DNA of 64,000 nucleotides from Lysobacterales bacterium. GTDB lineage: Bacteria; Pseudomonadota; Gammaproteobacteria; Xanthomonadales; SZUA-36. The notes beneath the pieces were generated by a model. That model saw only the letters and a list, made by a program, of their open reading frames with translations. It did no database searches and was not told the origin of the DNA. Both the position numbers and the translations under genes were made by a program. The DNA is taken from positions 1 through 64,000 of the forward strand of contig JANQPM010000076.1 of the NCBI GenBank assembly GCA_028289465.1, read 5' to 3'. Shown here piece after piece: positions 1 through 8,171 of the stretch (its first letter is position 1; every line of letters begins with the position of its first letter).

Positions 1-36
1 ACCCCACCGGGAGAGCAAGCCAGGGGAAGTCTGGCG

Positions 37-100
37 GTTTGCGCAACGCGCAAGAAGCCATGCTTCACGGCGCCCGCTCCGGCGGGTCGCCTGCGGCTCC
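37..100 (-). repeat. Dispersed repeat, part A only
   Basis: On the - strand this reads GGAGCCGCAGGCGACC, then a GC-rich stretch ending at TTGCGCGTTGCGCAAAC. It closely matches the first 65 bases of the composite repeats at 29252 and 44563 and shorter copies at 1461, 6234 and 35935. No coding capacity is visible. The rest of 1-293 holds no recognisable gene. Confidence 0.7.
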
Positions 101-293
101 CCGGAAAACTTATATAAGGGGGCAGTATCTAATTATTTGCCGATCCTCGAGCCCGGCGGTATGACCCCGGTCAGTTCACACCGGCTTCACAGCACGTTGA
201 TGTTTCGTTGACTAACGCTCCACGGTTTGTTCACACCACCGGCCGTAAACTGTGCCCCGTGTCCCCACACTGTTTTGAAACAAGGAGATAAGT

Positions 294-767
294 ATGTTCC
301 GTCATTTAGTCAAAGCGCTGGTCATCGCAGTGATCGCGCCGGTCGCACTGGCCGGTCACTCCCAGAAGAAAGATATCGTGGATACCGCTGTCGAGGCCGG
401 CAGTTTCTCCACCCTGGTCACCGCGGTCAAGGCGGCCGGTCTGGTCGATACCCTGAAGGGCGACGGTCCGTTTACCGTTTTTGCGCCAACCGACGAAGCT
501 TTTGCCGAACTGCCGGCCGATACCTTGGAAGCCCTGCTCGCCGACCCGGCAGCGCTGACCAAGGTGCTGACCTATCATGTGGTGCCGGGCAAAGTGCTGG
601 CCGCCGATGTGGTGCAACTGAGCTCGGCGGCAACTGTCCAGGGCCAGCGCATCGACATCAATACCAGCCGCGGCGTCAAAGTCGACAATGCGAATGTGAT
701 CAAAACCGATATTCTGACCAGCAATGGTGTAATCCATGTGATCGACCAGGTCATTTTACCGGACTGA
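294..767 (+). CDS. Secreted fasciclin (FAS1) domain protein
   Basis: Predicted 157-residue exported protein made almost entirely of one FAS1 domain. Residues 1-20 look like a signal peptide ([20 protein letters not shown]). The FAS1 hallmarks follow: [13 protein letters not shown] near residue 58, the H box LTYHVVPGK near residue 92, and the closing [13 protein letters not shown]. Such domains act outside the cell in adhesion or matrix contacts; the bacterial role is usually unknown. The start is well supported by AAGGAG seven bases upstream. The gene stands alone and is followed by a strong hairpin terminator, so it is probably monocistronic. Confidence 0.93.
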   Translation: MFRHLVKALVIAVIAPVALAGHSQKKDIVDTAVEAGSFSTLVTAVKAAGLVDTLKGDGPFTVFAPTDEAFAELPADTLEALLADPAALTKVLTYHVVPGKVLAADVVQLSSAATVQGQRIDINTSRGVKVDNANVIKTDILTSNGVIHVIDQVILPD

Positions 768-802
768 ACCCCCAGAAGGTCTGCTTGTAGGTAGACCTTT
801 GG

Positions 803-831
803 CCCGGGCCGCTTGCCGGCTCGGGTTTTTT
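803..831 (+). terminator. Rho-independent terminator of the fasciclin gene
   Basis: A GC-rich stem (CCCG..CGGG with inner CCG/CGG pairs) is followed directly by six T. A second small inverted repeat, AGGTCT/AGACCT, lies just upstream at about 777-798. Placement 36 bases after the stop codon fits termination of the fasciclin transcript. Confidence 0.8.
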
Positions 832-936
832 ATATCAGCTCGTAAAGAATACGCGCTTGTAAAAACGCGGACCGAAAAACCCGGCAGGACTCACCCGCCG
901 GTTAAACGTTTAGTCACCGGTGGCGCCTACACCGCT

Positions 937-1365
937 TCAGTCGGATTTCTTGTTATTTTGCAGCTCGGCATTGCCGGCGATGGCCGGTGCCGAGGGACAG
1001 GTAATCGCGCAGTCCGATAGGGAACCCTTGCAGCTTCGAGTACCGTTGGCGAAAGCGCACTGCGCAATCACCGCGTCCGGCCCGACCGACATGGTGTTAC
1101 CCGACGAACCGTTACTGTAGCCGCAGTATATACTCCAGTAGCCATTGGTCTCGGCAATATTGCCACCGGCAAAAGGCAGACCGGTCAGGCCGCAGTTGTT
1201 GTACCCGCCGAACGCAATACCGTCCGATGTCGCGCTGTAGGCGCAGTTGATCGAACTCGGAATCGAATGTTGCTGAATGCTGTCCGGTGCCGGACACTGA
1301 AAAGTGACATCGCCCAGTGCCGAACCACAAATCACGGAAAGAAAAACCACAATTGGTGTTTTCAT
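937..1365 (-). CDS. Small secreted cysteine-rich protein, unknown
   Basis: Predicted 142-residue protein not recognised as a known family. Residues 1-18 (MKTPIVVFLSVICGSALG) form a clear signal peptide. The mature part is rich in Cys, Gly, Ser and Asn, with many spaced cysteines suggesting disulfide bonds outside the cytoplasm. The ATG at 1365 was chosen because GGGGG lies seven bases upstream and the signal peptide begins there; an upstream in-frame extension is possible but has no leader-like sequence. It stands alone between the fasciclin gene and a dispersed repeat. No catalytic motif is seen. Confidence 0.7.
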   Translation of the reverse strand: MKTPIVVFLSVICGSALGDVTFQCPAPDSIQQHSIPSSINCAYSATSDGIAFGGYNNCGLTGLPFAGGNIAETNGYWSIYCGYSNGSSGNTMSVGPDAVIAQCAFANGTRSCKGSLSDCAITCPSAPAIAGNAELQNNKKSD

Positions 1366-1460
1366 CGTTAGCCCCCTTAGTGATGCGAAAGTAATGCAAA
1401 GACGACAGCAAGGCGTCAGGCATAGCCGTCTGGAAAACCCTTTTCGCCGAACAAAGGTGT

Positions 1461-1496
1461 CTTGCGCCCGCTCCGGCGGGTCGCCTGCAGCTCCCC
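1461..1496 (-). repeat. Dispersed repeat, part A fragment
   Basis: Short copy of the part A repeat core (CGCCCGCTCCGGCGGGTCGCC on the + strand, with CTGCAGCTCC replacing CTGCGGCTCC). It lies about 100 bases upstream of the Cys-rich gene and shares its core with the copy at 37-100. Confidence 0.6.
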
Positions 1497-1634
1497 TGTA
1501 GTTAGAGTATAGGTAACGCCTGCTGGAAAGCAATGAGGCCGCGGACGACTTCCGGGTCACAGCCGCCGGGCCGGCCATTGCGCTTAGGCTATAATTCCAG
1601 GGATTCCTTACGCCACCAAAAATCCATTGACATC

Positions 1635-2177
1635 ATGCTCTGGTTCCTGATTCTTGTTATTGCCGCCCTATTGATCTGGGGCATCATGGCCTTCAACCGG
1701 CTGGTCGCGCAGCGAAATACGGTCTTCGAGGCCTGGGCCGGCATCGACGTGCAACTGACCCGGCGCTATGACTTGGTGCCGTCGCTGGTCGAAACGGTTC
1801 GTGGCTATCGCTCCTACGAGTCGGATGTGTTGAAGGAAATCACCGAACTGCGGACCAGCGCGGACAGCTCGGCCGCGCGCCGATCCGCTTTGGAGACCCG
1901 GCTGAGCGACCGGATTGTGAAGCTCTTCGCACTGGCCGAAGATTATCCGGATCTGAAGGCGGACGAGAACTTCCAGCAGTTGCACCAGTCGCTCGTTGAT
2001 ATTGAAGACGATCTGCAATATGCACGGCGTTACTACAACGGTGCGGTCAGAGACAACAACAACCTAGTCGAAGGTTTTCCAAGCCTGATCGTTGCCCGGC
2101 TGTTCGGTTTTGGCAGCCGGGAGTTTTTCGAAATCGATGTCGCCAGCAAGCGCACAACACCGATGGTTCAGCTATGA
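1635..2177 (+). CDS. lemA: LemA family protein
   Basis: Predicted 180-residue membrane-anchored protein of the LemA family. Residues 2-20 form an N-terminal hydrophobic segment, followed by a long helical domain with the family signature around AWAGIDVQLTRRYDLVPSLV (about residues 34-53) and ARRYYNGAVRDNN near residue 135. LemA proteins have an outside N-terminal stub and a cytoplasmic four-helix bundle; function is undefined. The start at 1635 is chosen because the hydrophobic segment begins there; the upstream extension is not LemA-like. Its TGA overlaps the next ATG as ATGA, so it is translationally coupled to the DUF2207 protein. Confidence 0.93.
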   Translation: MLWFLILVIAALLIWGIMAFNRLVAQRNTVFEAWAGIDVQLTRRYDLVPSLVETVRGYRSYESDVLKEITELRTSADSSAARRSALETRLSDRIVKLFALAEDYPDLKADENFQQLHQSLVDIEDDLQYARRYYNGAVRDNNNLVEGFPSLIVARLFGFGSREFFEIDVASKRTTPMVQL

Positions 2178-3898
2178 CTATGCGTGCGCTGTTGTTGATA
2201 CTCGTGTTTTCGCCACTGGCGGCGGAAGAACGGATTCATGACTATCAGGTCGATATTCGAGTACAGCCGGACAGCACCATGTCGGTGACCGAGCGCATTA
2301 CCGTCACGGCCGAAGGCCGCGCGATTCGGCGCGGTATTTATCGGGATTTCCCGACCCGCTACCATGACCGGCTCGGCAACCGCTACCGCGTAGGTTTCCA
2401 GGTGGAATCGATCGAGCGCGACGGGCGGGCCGAGCCGTATCGTCTGGAAAGCACTCCCGACGGACAGCGGGTCTACATCGGCAATGCCAGTCGTTTCCTG
2501 CCCGAAGGCCGGTATACCTATACGATTGAATACCGCACCGACCGGCAGCTCGGTTATTTCGAACAGCATGACGAACTGTACTGGAACGCAATCGGTACCC
2601 AATGGAATTTCGCGATTGACAATGCGGTTATTCGGCTGCAACTGCCACCAGGTATACCGGCCGGCGATATCGCGGCCGAATCCTATAGCGGTGCCAGGGG
2701 TTCATCAACCTCGTTTGTCACTCAGCAAGTTCTCGACGACGGCAGCATTCGCTATCAGTCGCAGCGCGCGCTGGCCGCCCGGGAAGGCATCACCATCGTC
2801 GCCAGTTGGCCCAAAGGCTATGTTCAGGTACCGAGCACCCAGCAAAAAATACGCTGGCTGCTGCGGGACAACAAAGGCCTGCTGTTTGCGCTGATCAGCG
2901 TTCTGGGCCTGCTGGCCTATTACCTGTGGTTTTGGAACAAGGTCGGGCGCGACCCGAAGCCGGGCACGATCATTCCGCGCTTCGAACCGCCGGACGGTAT
3001 CTCCCCGGCCGGCAGCCGGCATCTGGACAAGATGGGTTTCGACAAGAAGGCGCTGACGGCCGCGATTATCAGTCTGGCGGTCAAGGGTGCATTGCGCATC
3101 GATCAGAAAGACCGCAAGATCTTGAAAGACAAATACTGGCTGTATCGGGTTGCGGAAGGACCGAAAAAGCCGCTGACCGCCGGCGAAACCGCGGTGCTGA
3201 ACGAATTGCTGCCTGGAGGCGCGGACGAACTCGAACTGGTCAACAGCAACCACAAAGCGCTGCAGGCAGCGGCCAAGGCGTTAAAAGCCCAATTAAAGCA
3301 GGAACAGCACGGCTTGCTGTTCAAGAACAATACCGGCTATTTGTTTCCGGCACTGGCGATCAGCGTCCTCGCCATGCTGGCGCTGATCGCATTGCAGCCG
3401 CCGGCCTATGTTTACCCGGTCTTCTTTGTCGTGGTCGCCGCACTGCATGTGATCTTCGTCTGGCTGCTGAAAGCACCGACGTTTAAAGGCCGGGAGGTGA
3501 TGGACCAGGTCGAAGGCCTGAAGCGCTACCTGCAAACCGCCGAACAAGACCGTCTGAATCGAATGCGCTCACCGAAACTGACACCGGAAGTATTCGAGAC
3601 TTTTCTGCCGTATGCCTACGCGTTAAATGTGGAAAACGACTGGAGCGAGGCGTTCAAAAAAGCGCTGCTGCAGGCCCTTGCGACACAGCAGGGAGCACAG
3701 CAAGCGTATCAGCCGCACTGGTATTCCGGCAGCGGATACGGCGGCACCGACTTTCTGGACAATCTCGGCAGCAATCTTTCCAGCGGGCTGGGCAGCGCGG
3801 TATCCAGCGCCAGCTCACCGCCGGGCAGCAGTTCCGGCAGCGGCGGTGGCGGATTTTCCGGTGGCGGCGGCGGTGGCGGTGGTGGCGGCGGCTGGTAA
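2174..3898 (+). CDS. DUF2207 membrane protein with poly-Gly tail
   Basis: Predicted 574-residue membrane protein of the DUF2207 family, the usual partner of LemA. Residues 1-17 look like a signal peptide. A beta-rich extracytoplasmic domain follows (RIHDYQVDIRVQPDSTMSV onward), then a membrane segment near 236-255, a cytoplasmic region, two further membrane segments near 390-430, and a Ser/Gly-rich C-terminus ending in an unbroken run of glycines and a final Trp. The glycine tail is typical of this family. Function is unknown. The start overlaps the lemA stop by four bases; an in-frame ATG six bases later is an alternative. Confidence 0.9.
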   Translation: MTMRALLLILVFSPLAAEERIHDYQVDIRVQPDSTMSVTERITVTAEGRAIRRGIYRDFPTRYHDRLGNRYRVGFQVESIERDGRAEPYRLESTPDGQRVYIGNASRFLPEGRYTYTIEYRTDRQLGYFEQHDELYWNAIGTQWNFAIDNAVIRLQLPPGIPAGDIAAESYSGARGSSTSFVTQQVLDDGSIRYQSQRALAAREGITIVASWPKGYVQVPSTQQKIRWLLRDNKGLLFALISVLGLLAYYLWFWNKVGRDPKPGTIIPRFEPPDGISPAGSRHLDKMGFDKKALTAAIISLAVKGALRIDQKDRKILKDKYWLYRVAEGPKKPLTAGETAVLNELLPGGADELELVNSNHKALQAAAKALKAQLKQEQHGLLFKNNTGYLFPALAISVLAMLALIALQPPAYVYPVFFVVVAALHVIFVWLLKAPTFKGREVMDQVEGLKRYLQTAEQDRLNRMRSPKLTPEVFETFLPYAYALNVENDWSEAFKKALLQALATQQGAQQAYQPHWYSGSGYGGTDFLDNLGSNLSSGLGSAVSSASSPPGSSSGSGGGGFSGGGGGGGGGGGW

Positions 3899-3952
3899 GG
3901 ACCAGACCACCGGGAGCCGAATGCTATACCACTAAATCTGAGGAGACGTGCG

Positions 3953-4303
3953 ATGCCAGCCATGTTGAGACACCTGGAATTTGCCGGCACTGCAGGGCCG
4001 GAACTGGTCGAGTTCTACCAGCAGTTGCTGGATATCGAGTTCCGGCAGGAAACCGTTTCAGGCCTGCCCTATTATCGTGCCGCGCTCGACCAGTCCGATG
4101 AAGCCACCATGGCCGTGCGCCATGAACCGGAAGGGTCGCCGGAAATTGTGCCGTATTTCCAGGTCGACGATCTGAATACGGCGATCGCCAGGGCCGAATC
4201 ACTCGGCGGACGGCTGCGCATACCGGTGATTCCGATCCCCGAAGGCGCGTTCTGCCTGGTCGAAGACCCCGAAGGAAACCCGGTCGGGCTGTTATCGAGC
4301 TGA
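3953..4303 (+). CDS. VOC (glyoxalase-like) family protein
   Basis: Predicted 116-residue single-domain vicinal oxygen chelate protein. It shows the beta-alpha-beta-beta-beta pattern, with the N-terminal LRHLEFAGTAGPELVEFYQQ helix entry and the C-terminal FCLVEDPEGNPVGLLS strand, where the Glu of EDPEGN is the usual metal ligand. These proteins are metal-dependent lyases, isomerases or dioxygenases, or drug-binding proteins; the substrate here cannot be told. GAGGAG lies about eight bases before the ATG. It is 54 bases after the DUF2207 gene and may share its transcript. Confidence 0.85.
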   Translation: MPAMLRHLEFAGTAGPELVEFYQQLLDIEFRQETVSGLPYYRAALDQSDEATMAVRHEPEGSPEIVPYFQVDDLNTAIARAESLGGRLRIPVIPIPEGAFCLVEDPEGNPVGLLSS

Positions 4304-4429
4304 CGCTGTTTCGGGGTTAAAACCGCCTTTCGAATGACCGAAAACGGTACCGGGCTTCGAATATCTTCTAATTCATTTAGTGCCAATTAAAATTGATACT
4401 AAATATGATATTCCAAAATAATGTTCAGT

Positions 4430-4505
4430 TTTATTATCATTAAATAAATTTTATTTATCGTCTGCTATAATGATCATTAATAACTTAAAGTCATATAATG
4501 ATGTC
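4430..4505 (+). promoter_or_regulatory. hipBA promoter with three TAATGAT-type sites
   Basis: An AT-rich island in GC-rich DNA. It contains an extended -10 box (TGCTATAAT, 4463-4471). A perfect 12-bp palindrome TAATGATCATTA (4468-4479) overlaps that -10. The same motif recurs inverted as TTATCATTA at 4434-4442 and direct as TATAATGAT at 4494-4502, over the start codon. This layout fits autorepression by the HipB-like protein, with operators covering the promoter. No good -35 is seen, which an extended -10 can offset. Operator assignment is inference. Confidence 0.55.
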
Positions 4506-4857
4506 TATATTGAACACTAAAACTAATAATGAACTGATGATGGAACTGGGCCGGCGCCTGCAGCGGCAACGTTTGCAGCAAAACCTGCGACAATCGGACC
4601 TGGCGCATCAAACCGGTCTGAGCCGCACCACCATCAGCATGGTCGAAGGCGGCCACGACCCGCGCCTTTCCAGTGTGATTAAAATCCTGCGTGCACTGAA
4701 TCTGCTGCATGCACTGGATGCGTTTCTGCCCGATCCCGGCGTATCGCCGATGGCCCTGCTGAAGCTGAATAAACCGCAACGCCAGCGCGCGCGCCGCCGT
4801 GCGCCGGAATCAAGGTCTCAAGATTCCGATCCCGCTCCGGAAAGCCGTCGATCCTGA
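4498..4857 (+). CDS. hipB: HipB-like antitoxin, XRE-family repressor
   Basis: Predicted 119-residue DNA-binding protein. Residues about 15-75 form a helix-turn-helix of the Cro/CI type (GRRLQRQRLQQNLRQSDLAH then TGLSRTTISMVEGG). The rest, from about residue 88, is a polar tail rich in Arg, Ser and Pro that may reach the HipA partner. HipB proteins neutralise HipA and repress the operon. The gene starts inside the operator-rich promoter and is followed six bases later by hipA. The start is uncertain: ATG at 4498, 4501 or a later Met before GRRLQRQ are all possible, none with a strong ribosome site. Confidence 0.88.
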   Translation: MMSILNTKTNNELMMELGRRLQRQRLQQNLRQSDLAHQTGLSRTTISMVEGGHDPRLSSVIKILRALNLLHALDAFLPDPGVSPMALLKLNKPQRQRARRRAPESRSQDSDPAPESRRS

Positions 4858-4863
4858 GCGAGC

Positions 4864-6159
4864 ATGATCGCGGCAGCACAGGCTTCATCCCATAACTACG
4901 CACTGGCCGAAGTGCGCCTGTGGGACCGGCTGATCGGTGCTGTGGTCGAAGACCGCAACGGGCAGATTACGTTTGAGTACGATACGGCGTTCCGCCGCAG
5001 CGGCTTGGAAATCTCCCCGCTGCACCTGCCGCTGTCGCAAACCGGCCCGATCCAGTTCCCGGCACTCAGGCGCCTGGAGGCATTTGAAGGGCTGCCCGGC
5101 GTGCTCGCCGACGCGCTGCCGGACCGCTTCGGCAACGCCATTATTCAATCCTATTTCAGCCGCCGCGGCGAACCGGAGCGAGCCTTAAGCCCGGTACAGA
5201 AACTGCTCTATATCGGCAACCGCGCGATGGGTGCGCTGGAGTTCCGGCCGGCCCTGCATCTGCGCGAACGCCGGGCGGAACAGGAGTCGCTGGAAATCAG
5301 AAGCCTGGTCGAACAGGCACGCCGTCTGATCGAAGGCGATACCGACCAGGCAGTACGGGAAATCATGCGGGTCGGCGGTTCCGCCGGCGGCGCACGGCCC
5401 AAGGCCGTCATCCTGTGGAACCGTGAAGCCCGGCGGGTGCGCTCGGCTTTCGCCAAACCCGCAGCCGGCGATCAGCACTGGCTGATCAAATTCGACGGCG
5501 TCGGCGAGCTCGACCAGCCGGACCCGGCGCCGCAGCCGTATAACCGTATCGAATACGTATACTCCAGGATGGCCCGCCACTGCGGTATTCAAATGCCGGA
5601 AACCTTTTTACTGGAGGAGCGGCGACTCGGGCATTTCATGGCCCGCCGTTTCGACCGCGTCGATGGCCGGCGCCTGCATATGCACACCCTGGGCGGCATG
5701 ACGCATACCGACTTCAATCATCCCGGCCTGTTCAGCTACGAAGGCTTTTTCCGCGCGATGCAGCAATTGCGGCTGGACTTTCCGGACCGGCTGGAAGGCT
5801 TTCGCCGCGCATTGTTCAACCTGATGACCGTAAACCAGGACGACCATGTGAAAAACCTGTCCTTTCTAATGGACCCGCACGGGCGCTGGCGGCTGGCGCC
5901 GGCATACGACCTGACCTATGCTGCCGGCGCAAACTTTACCCGCCGTCATCAAATGTCGTTCAACGGCAAACAGGACGGCTTTGACTGGCGGGACGTACAG
6001 CAAGTCGCCGACAACTATGGTTTTAAACGCCATGCACCGGCAATTGCCGATGCTATTCGTGACTCACTGAACCGCTGGCCGGACTGGGCCGCGGCGGCCG
6101 GCGTGCCGCAGGACCGTATCGGTTTTATCGCCGCCCGTTTCCGCTGGCTGAAGCCCTAG
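4864..6159 (+). CDS. hipA: HipA-like Ser/Thr kinase toxin
   Basis: Predicted 431-residue protein of the HipA family, kinases that in characterised systems phosphorylate an aminoacyl-tRNA synthetase and induce dormancy. Visible features: N-terminal HipA_N region (residues 15-125), the glycine-rich loop GGSAGGARPK (171-180) with Ser173 in the place of the autophosphorylated serine region, NRIEYVYSRMARHCGI (about 227), the catalytic NQDDHVKN (324-331; Asp326 likely base) and the metal Asp in AYDLTYA (about 349). Length is close to E. coli HipA. It sits directly after hipB, as expected for a type II pair. All core residues look intact. The target is unknown. Confidence 0.93.
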   Translation: MIAAAQASSHNYALAEVRLWDRLIGAVVEDRNGQITFEYDTAFRRSGLEISPLHLPLSQTGPIQFPALRRLEAFEGLPGVLADALPDRFGNAIIQSYFSRRGEPERALSPVQKLLYIGNRAMGALEFRPALHLRERRAEQESLEIRSLVEQARRLIEGDTDQAVREIMRVGGSAGGARPKAVILWNREARRVRSAFAKPAAGDQHWLIKFDGVGELDQPDPAPQPYNRIEYVYSRMARHCGIQMPETFLLEERRLGHFMARRFDRVDGRRLHMHTLGGMTHTDFNHPGLFSYEGFFRAMQQLRLDFPDRLEGFRRALFNLMTVNQDDHVKNLSFLMDPHGRWRLAPAYDLTYAAGANFTRRHQMSFNGKQDGFDWRDVQQVADNYGFKRHAPAIADAIRDSLNRWPDWAAAAGVPQDRIGFIAARFRWLKP

Positions 6160-6233
6160 GCCCTAAACCATGATGCCCCGCTGCATGCTAAGCAGCATCG
6201 CCGCATAGTCTCGTTGAGCGCTAATCATATTGC

Positions 6234-6384
6234 GGAGCCGCAGGCGACCTGCCGGAGCGGGCGCCGTTAAGCACATCTGACCCCACCCGCACGCGCTTAA
6301 CGGTTTCGTCAGAAGGCTTCTTCGCTATCGCGAAACCGCCGTCTGACTCCATCTGCGCTACGAGAAAGGGGGGTGCGAGATGCC
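6234..6384 (+). repeat. Composite dispersed repeat lacking the 90-bp core
   Basis: Begins with the part A motif GGAGCCGCAGGCGACC, continues to a hairpin (GTCAGAAGGCTTCTTCGC pairing imperfectly with GCGAAACCGCCGTCTGAC, 6308-6347) and ends GGTGCGAGATGCC. The complete copies at 29252 and 44563 have the same order but with a 90-bp palindromic unit between the two parts. It ends 41 bases before the Rieske oxygenase gene. Confidence 0.7.
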
Positions 6385-6425
6385 TTTTAATGCCAACAGT
6401 AAAAGATGGCGCTACACTCGAAGCC

Positions 6426-7526
6426 ATGACTTCACCGACCGACCTGGTTCGCCAGTACCGCGCGGCGCTGCCACTGGAAAAAGCCAGCACGCCGCCCAGC
6501 GCCTGGTATACCGATCCGCATATCGCGGCACTGGAACGCCAGGCGGTATTCGCCGGCCACTGGCAGCCGGTCGCACGCATGGATCAACTGCGCCGGCCGG
6601 GAGATTTCGTCACCGCCGACATCGCCGGCGAGCCGATAGTGGTAATTCGAGACGGGGGGATTCACGCATTTTACAACGTCTGCCGTCACCACGGCGCTCA
6701 AATCGCCGGCGGCAGCGGCTGCCTGGACCGCTTTCGCTGCCCGTACCACGGCTGGACTTATGCTCGCGACGGCCGGCTGATCGGCACACCGGCATTCGGC
6801 GACGCGGCGGATTTCGACCGCGACGAGCACGGTCTGCTGCCGGTTCGCAGCGCGCGCTGGCAAAACTGGGTCTGGATCAACCTGAACCCCAGTGCCGTCG
6901 ATCTGCCGCAGGCCTTCGGCCGCTTCCATACCGCGCTGGATACTCTGAATCTGCAGGAGCTGCAATTTTTCGAGCAGCGCGAATATGAGCTGGACTGCAA
7001 CTGGAAGGTCTTTATCGACAACTACCTGGATGGTGGCTACCACGTACCCCATATCCACAAAGGTCTGGGCAGCGTGCTGGACAACCGCGCCTATACGATC
7101 GAAGTGACCGACAGCCATTGCCTGCAATCCTGCCCGATCAGCGGCGCGGACAACGCCACCGGCGCTGTGCGCCAGGGCGAGATGGCCCACTATTACTGGC
7201 AGTACCCCAATATCATCGTCAACCACTACCAAGGCGTGATGGATACCAACTGGGTATTTCCGCTGGCTCCCGACCGCTGCCGGGTGATCTGCGATTTCTG
7301 GTTTTCGAACATCGGCGAGGACGCCCGTCCGTACAATACCCAAAGCATAGACATCGCCGATGAAATCCAGCGCGAAGACATGGCCATTTGCGCGGCCGTG
7401 CAGCGAGGCCTGAATTCCCGCGCCTACGACACCGGCCGCCTGTCACCGGCCCGCGAGGCCGGTGAATACCTGTTCCACCAACTGCTGTACCGCGACCTGC
7501 TGGCCGGCCTCTCCGCCTTCGGCTAG
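6426..7526 (+). CDS. Rieske non-heme iron oxygenase, choline-monooxygenase-like
   Basis: Predicted 366-residue alpha subunit of a Rieske-type ring-hydroxylating or N-demethylating oxygenase. The [2Fe-2S] ligands are visible as C86-R-H88 and C105-P-Y-H108. The mononuclear iron site shows DNYLDGGYHVPHIHK, with His206 and His211. This second motif is very like plant choline monooxygenase and bacterial relatives acting on quaternary amines, so a betaine or quaternary amine substrate is a reasonable guess. No reductase or ferredoxin gene lies nearby, so the electron donor must be encoded elsewhere. The ATG at 6426 has a weak ribosome site. A partial copy of its last 27 codons lies at 15122. Confidence 0.9.
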   Translation: MTSPTDLVRQYRAALPLEKASTPPSAWYTDPHIAALERQAVFAGHWQPVARMDQLRRPGDFVTADIAGEPIVVIRDGGIHAFYNVCRHHGAQIAGGSGCLDRFRCPYHGWTYARDGRLIGTPAFGDAADFDRDEHGLLPVRSARWQNWVWINLNPSAVDLPQAFGRFHTALDTLNLQELQFFEQREYELDCNWKVFIDNYLDGGYHVPHIHKGLGSVLDNRAYTIEVTDSHCLQSCPISGADNATGAVRQGEMAHYYWQYPNIIVNHYQGVMDTNWVFPLAPDRCRVICDFWFSNIGEDARPYNTQSIDIADEIQREDMAICAAVQRGLNSRAYDTGRLSPAREAGEYLFHQLLYRDLLAGLSAFG

Positions 7527-7754
7527 GCACACCACCCAAGCACTCCTTGCGTCATTGCGCCGCCGCGGTACAGCCCGAATGCACTGAGCCGGCGCCGATT
7601 CGCAATTTTCAGCTGTGGTCGTCATCACTACCGCATCTCATAGAAAGGTCCGAGCCTCTGATCTAAAAACAAGCGAAGTGCGATTAACCGGAATTGCACT
7701 GCAAAACCCGCAGGCTTGCACTATATTTATAGGGAGAAGTCGAAGGGGAACCCT

Positions 7755-8159
7755 ATGAGTGTAGATATTCCATCCAATTTTGATCTGGATGTAGACGCCA
7801 ATCTAAATGGCAACCTGAACACTAATGTCTCGGGTCTGCCAACAAATTTTGGTCTTTCTATCGATAGACTACCGAAAATCGAACTCGGCATTGACCCGGT
7901 TGAACTTAAACCAGTTGATCTCTCTTTGCGTTTAAAAGAATTCCCACCCCTCAGAATGCACTTACCGGCGAATTTTAAAATGGGCTTTTCCTTGCTCGGT
8001 GCGGAACTATTTGCTATCCGGCTCTGCGGCCAGGCGCAGGCGATTGCCGAGCCGTACACACCTAACCCTTGTGAGCAGCAGATGGTTCGGCATGATAGCG
8101 CTGGACTGGCAGCGGTGGCTTCCCGAAATCTGGCGGTCGTTTCGGAGCCTAAGGAATAA
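7755..8159 (+). CDS. Unrecognised protein with P-x-N-F repeats (operon gene 1)
   Basis: Predicted 134-residue protein, not recognised. The motif P-x-N-F recurs three times (IPSNFDLDVD near residue 5, LPTNFGLSID near 28, LPANFKMGFS near 73). Between copies two and three the sequence alternates polar and hydrophobic residues, as in amphipathic beta-strands. A short hydrophobic stretch (GFSLLGAELFAIRLCGQAQA) is followed by EPYTPNPCE. There is no signal peptide or catalytic motif. GAAGGGG lies seven bases before the ATG. It opens a tightly spaced five-gene operon ending in a methyltransferase; a lipid-surface or structural role is only inference. Confidence 0.75.
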   Translation: MSVDIPSNFDLDVDANLNGNLNTNVSGLPTNFGLSIDRLPKIELGIDPVELKPVDLSLRLKEFPPLRMHLPANFKMGFSLLGAELFAIRLCGQAQAIAEPYTPNPCEQQMVRHDSAGLAAVASRNLAVVSEPKE

Positions 8160-8171
8160 CGCTTTATCACT

